64,000 nt of DNA, taken from positions 14,448,980 through 14,512,979 of the forward strand of contig OZ020623.1 of the NCBI GenBank assembly GCA_963971575.1. Reading direction: 5' to 3'. The notes under the pieces are model-generated. The model searched no databases and was not told where the DNA came from. It worked only from the letters and a program-made list of their open reading frames with translations. The translations under genes and the position numbers were made by a program. The DNA comes from Liopterus haemorrhoidalis. Taxonomy: Eukaryota; Arthropoda; Insecta; Coleoptera; Dytiscidae. Position 1 is the first letter of the stretch. Each line of letters starts with the position of its first letter. Shown piece after piece: positions 63,191 through 64,000 of this stretch.

Positions 63191-64000
63191 AACTTAATAA
63201 TAGGTATTACACAACAATGTTCTGTAATTTTCTAAATATATTTGTGGGTTTCAAATAATTTTTATATTTATATAGTTTTGTGTAGGAATGTTCAAACAAT
63301 ACGTTAACATTTTTTTCGACATGATTCGAGGTGGCGGCAAAAGTAGATTACCAAGTAAAATAACTGTAAGTAATTTTCACAATAGAAAAAATTATCTTCA
63401 AATATGTTTGTAGAATGGAGCTTTAGCTACAATTTGCCGCATGGTACACAAATATGCGTCGAATGGTTTACAAGATGGCGTCTATAACGCATGTTGTTTA
63501 TTTACAATTACATGACAGTTATTATGACAATTAATAATATCCTATTAGGTAGATATAAATTCGCTGAAAATTTTGATGTATAGATTGTTACTAATTTTAT
63601 TTCAGGTTGTTAGTCTTGTATAGGAAACTGTACGGTTGTGCGCACCCTTAAGTTGCTCCCTTTAATAGAAACCAAAAGTTTATTTCTTTTAAATTTGTAT
63701 GTATTTGTGAAATTTCCAAATAAGCTCAATATCAAAACAAAATTTTCCATATATATAACAGTGTTAATAAATATAATTCCGTGAAAATTGTCGATGTTCC
63801 AGAGACCTAGATCTAAGACAGAATAATTAAGACTAATTATAGAGCAAGAACAAACGGGCAGAGAGACGGAATTCCGCGAAATATTTACATTGAGTAGATG
63901 TTTGTATCGCCCTAAACGCCCTTCTCAATGGGGGTGAGATTCGGTTGAAAGGACCAGTTGAAACGTGTTGGGATCCAAGGAATGATGAGTGGATGCATGC
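63191..64000. other. Unassigned; short relic of the long-armed element near 63425
   Basis: CTTTAGCTACAATTTGCCGC at about 63421 matches the arm of 10264-11900. From 63640 to the window end the base composition is less AT-biased, but no open frame or splice pattern could be supported. Confidence 0.4.

Overview
This window is AT-rich, intron-era eukaryotic DNA. It is almost certainly from an insect nucleus, though I cannot name the species from sequence alone. The evidence is the make-up of the DNA: several lineages of Tc1/mariner transposase (DD34D mariner, DD34E Tc1, a DD41D group), pogo/Tigger-like, hAT and PIF/Harbinger elements, Helitron-type ends, tRNA-derived SINEs with target-site duplications, and Jockey/CR1-, R1/I- and RTE-like LINE fragments. 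There is no operon structure, rRNA gene or CRISPR array, and I found no intact host gene. Two short exon-like segments (18487-18578, repeated at 63055-63146, and 25259-25389) begin with ATG and end at a GT splice donor. Both lie inside mobile elements.

Layout. 1-4650: hAT-like elements, two families of small terminal-inverted-repeat elements (called MITE family 1 and 2 here), copies of a large dispersed family (family A, Helentron/HINE-like architecture) and a 156-bp tandem array. 4650-12000: a SINE remnant, more family A, MITEs, a Tigger-like MITE and a long-armed inverted-repeat element. 12270-15470: a 121-bp tandem array, interrupted by a pogo-like element that is itself interrupted by a DD41D mariner. 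15854-18621: a foldback-like element with 15-bp repeat arms, then a Helitron copy carrying an exon. 19330-22068: a LINE split by a family A element and by a MITE that holds a SINE, then a transposase remnant. 22644-25965: a mariner deletion derivative, a near-perfect palindrome, and a LINE split by an element carrying a spliced first exon. 26734-29090: a mariner split by family A. 29525-38722: a hAT MITE, dispersed family B, LINE remnants, a second DD41D mariner, a SINE, Harbinger-type MITEs (one interleaved pair) and a second foldback half. 39258-45360: family A split by a Harbinger derivative, a hAT, a mariner, and the third DD41D mariner, whose frame is intact. 45471-49329: a mariner used as landing site by two hAT elements and a LINE with tandemly repeated tails. 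50660-53957: Tc1 elements, one split by a MITE, and a mariner deletion derivative. 54530-55985: a 20-bp minisatellite. 56610-64000: a complete decayed mariner, RTE, hAT and LINE fragments, a SINE, family B and the second Helitron copy.

Most of the biology here is the order of insertion events. Junctions can be read because host elements resume in frame or in homology on the far side of each insert. The only transposase frame that looks undamaged along its whole length is the DD41D copy at 44157-45245, and even that has a changed third catalytic position. All homology statements are from pattern recognition by eye, and no database search was run.
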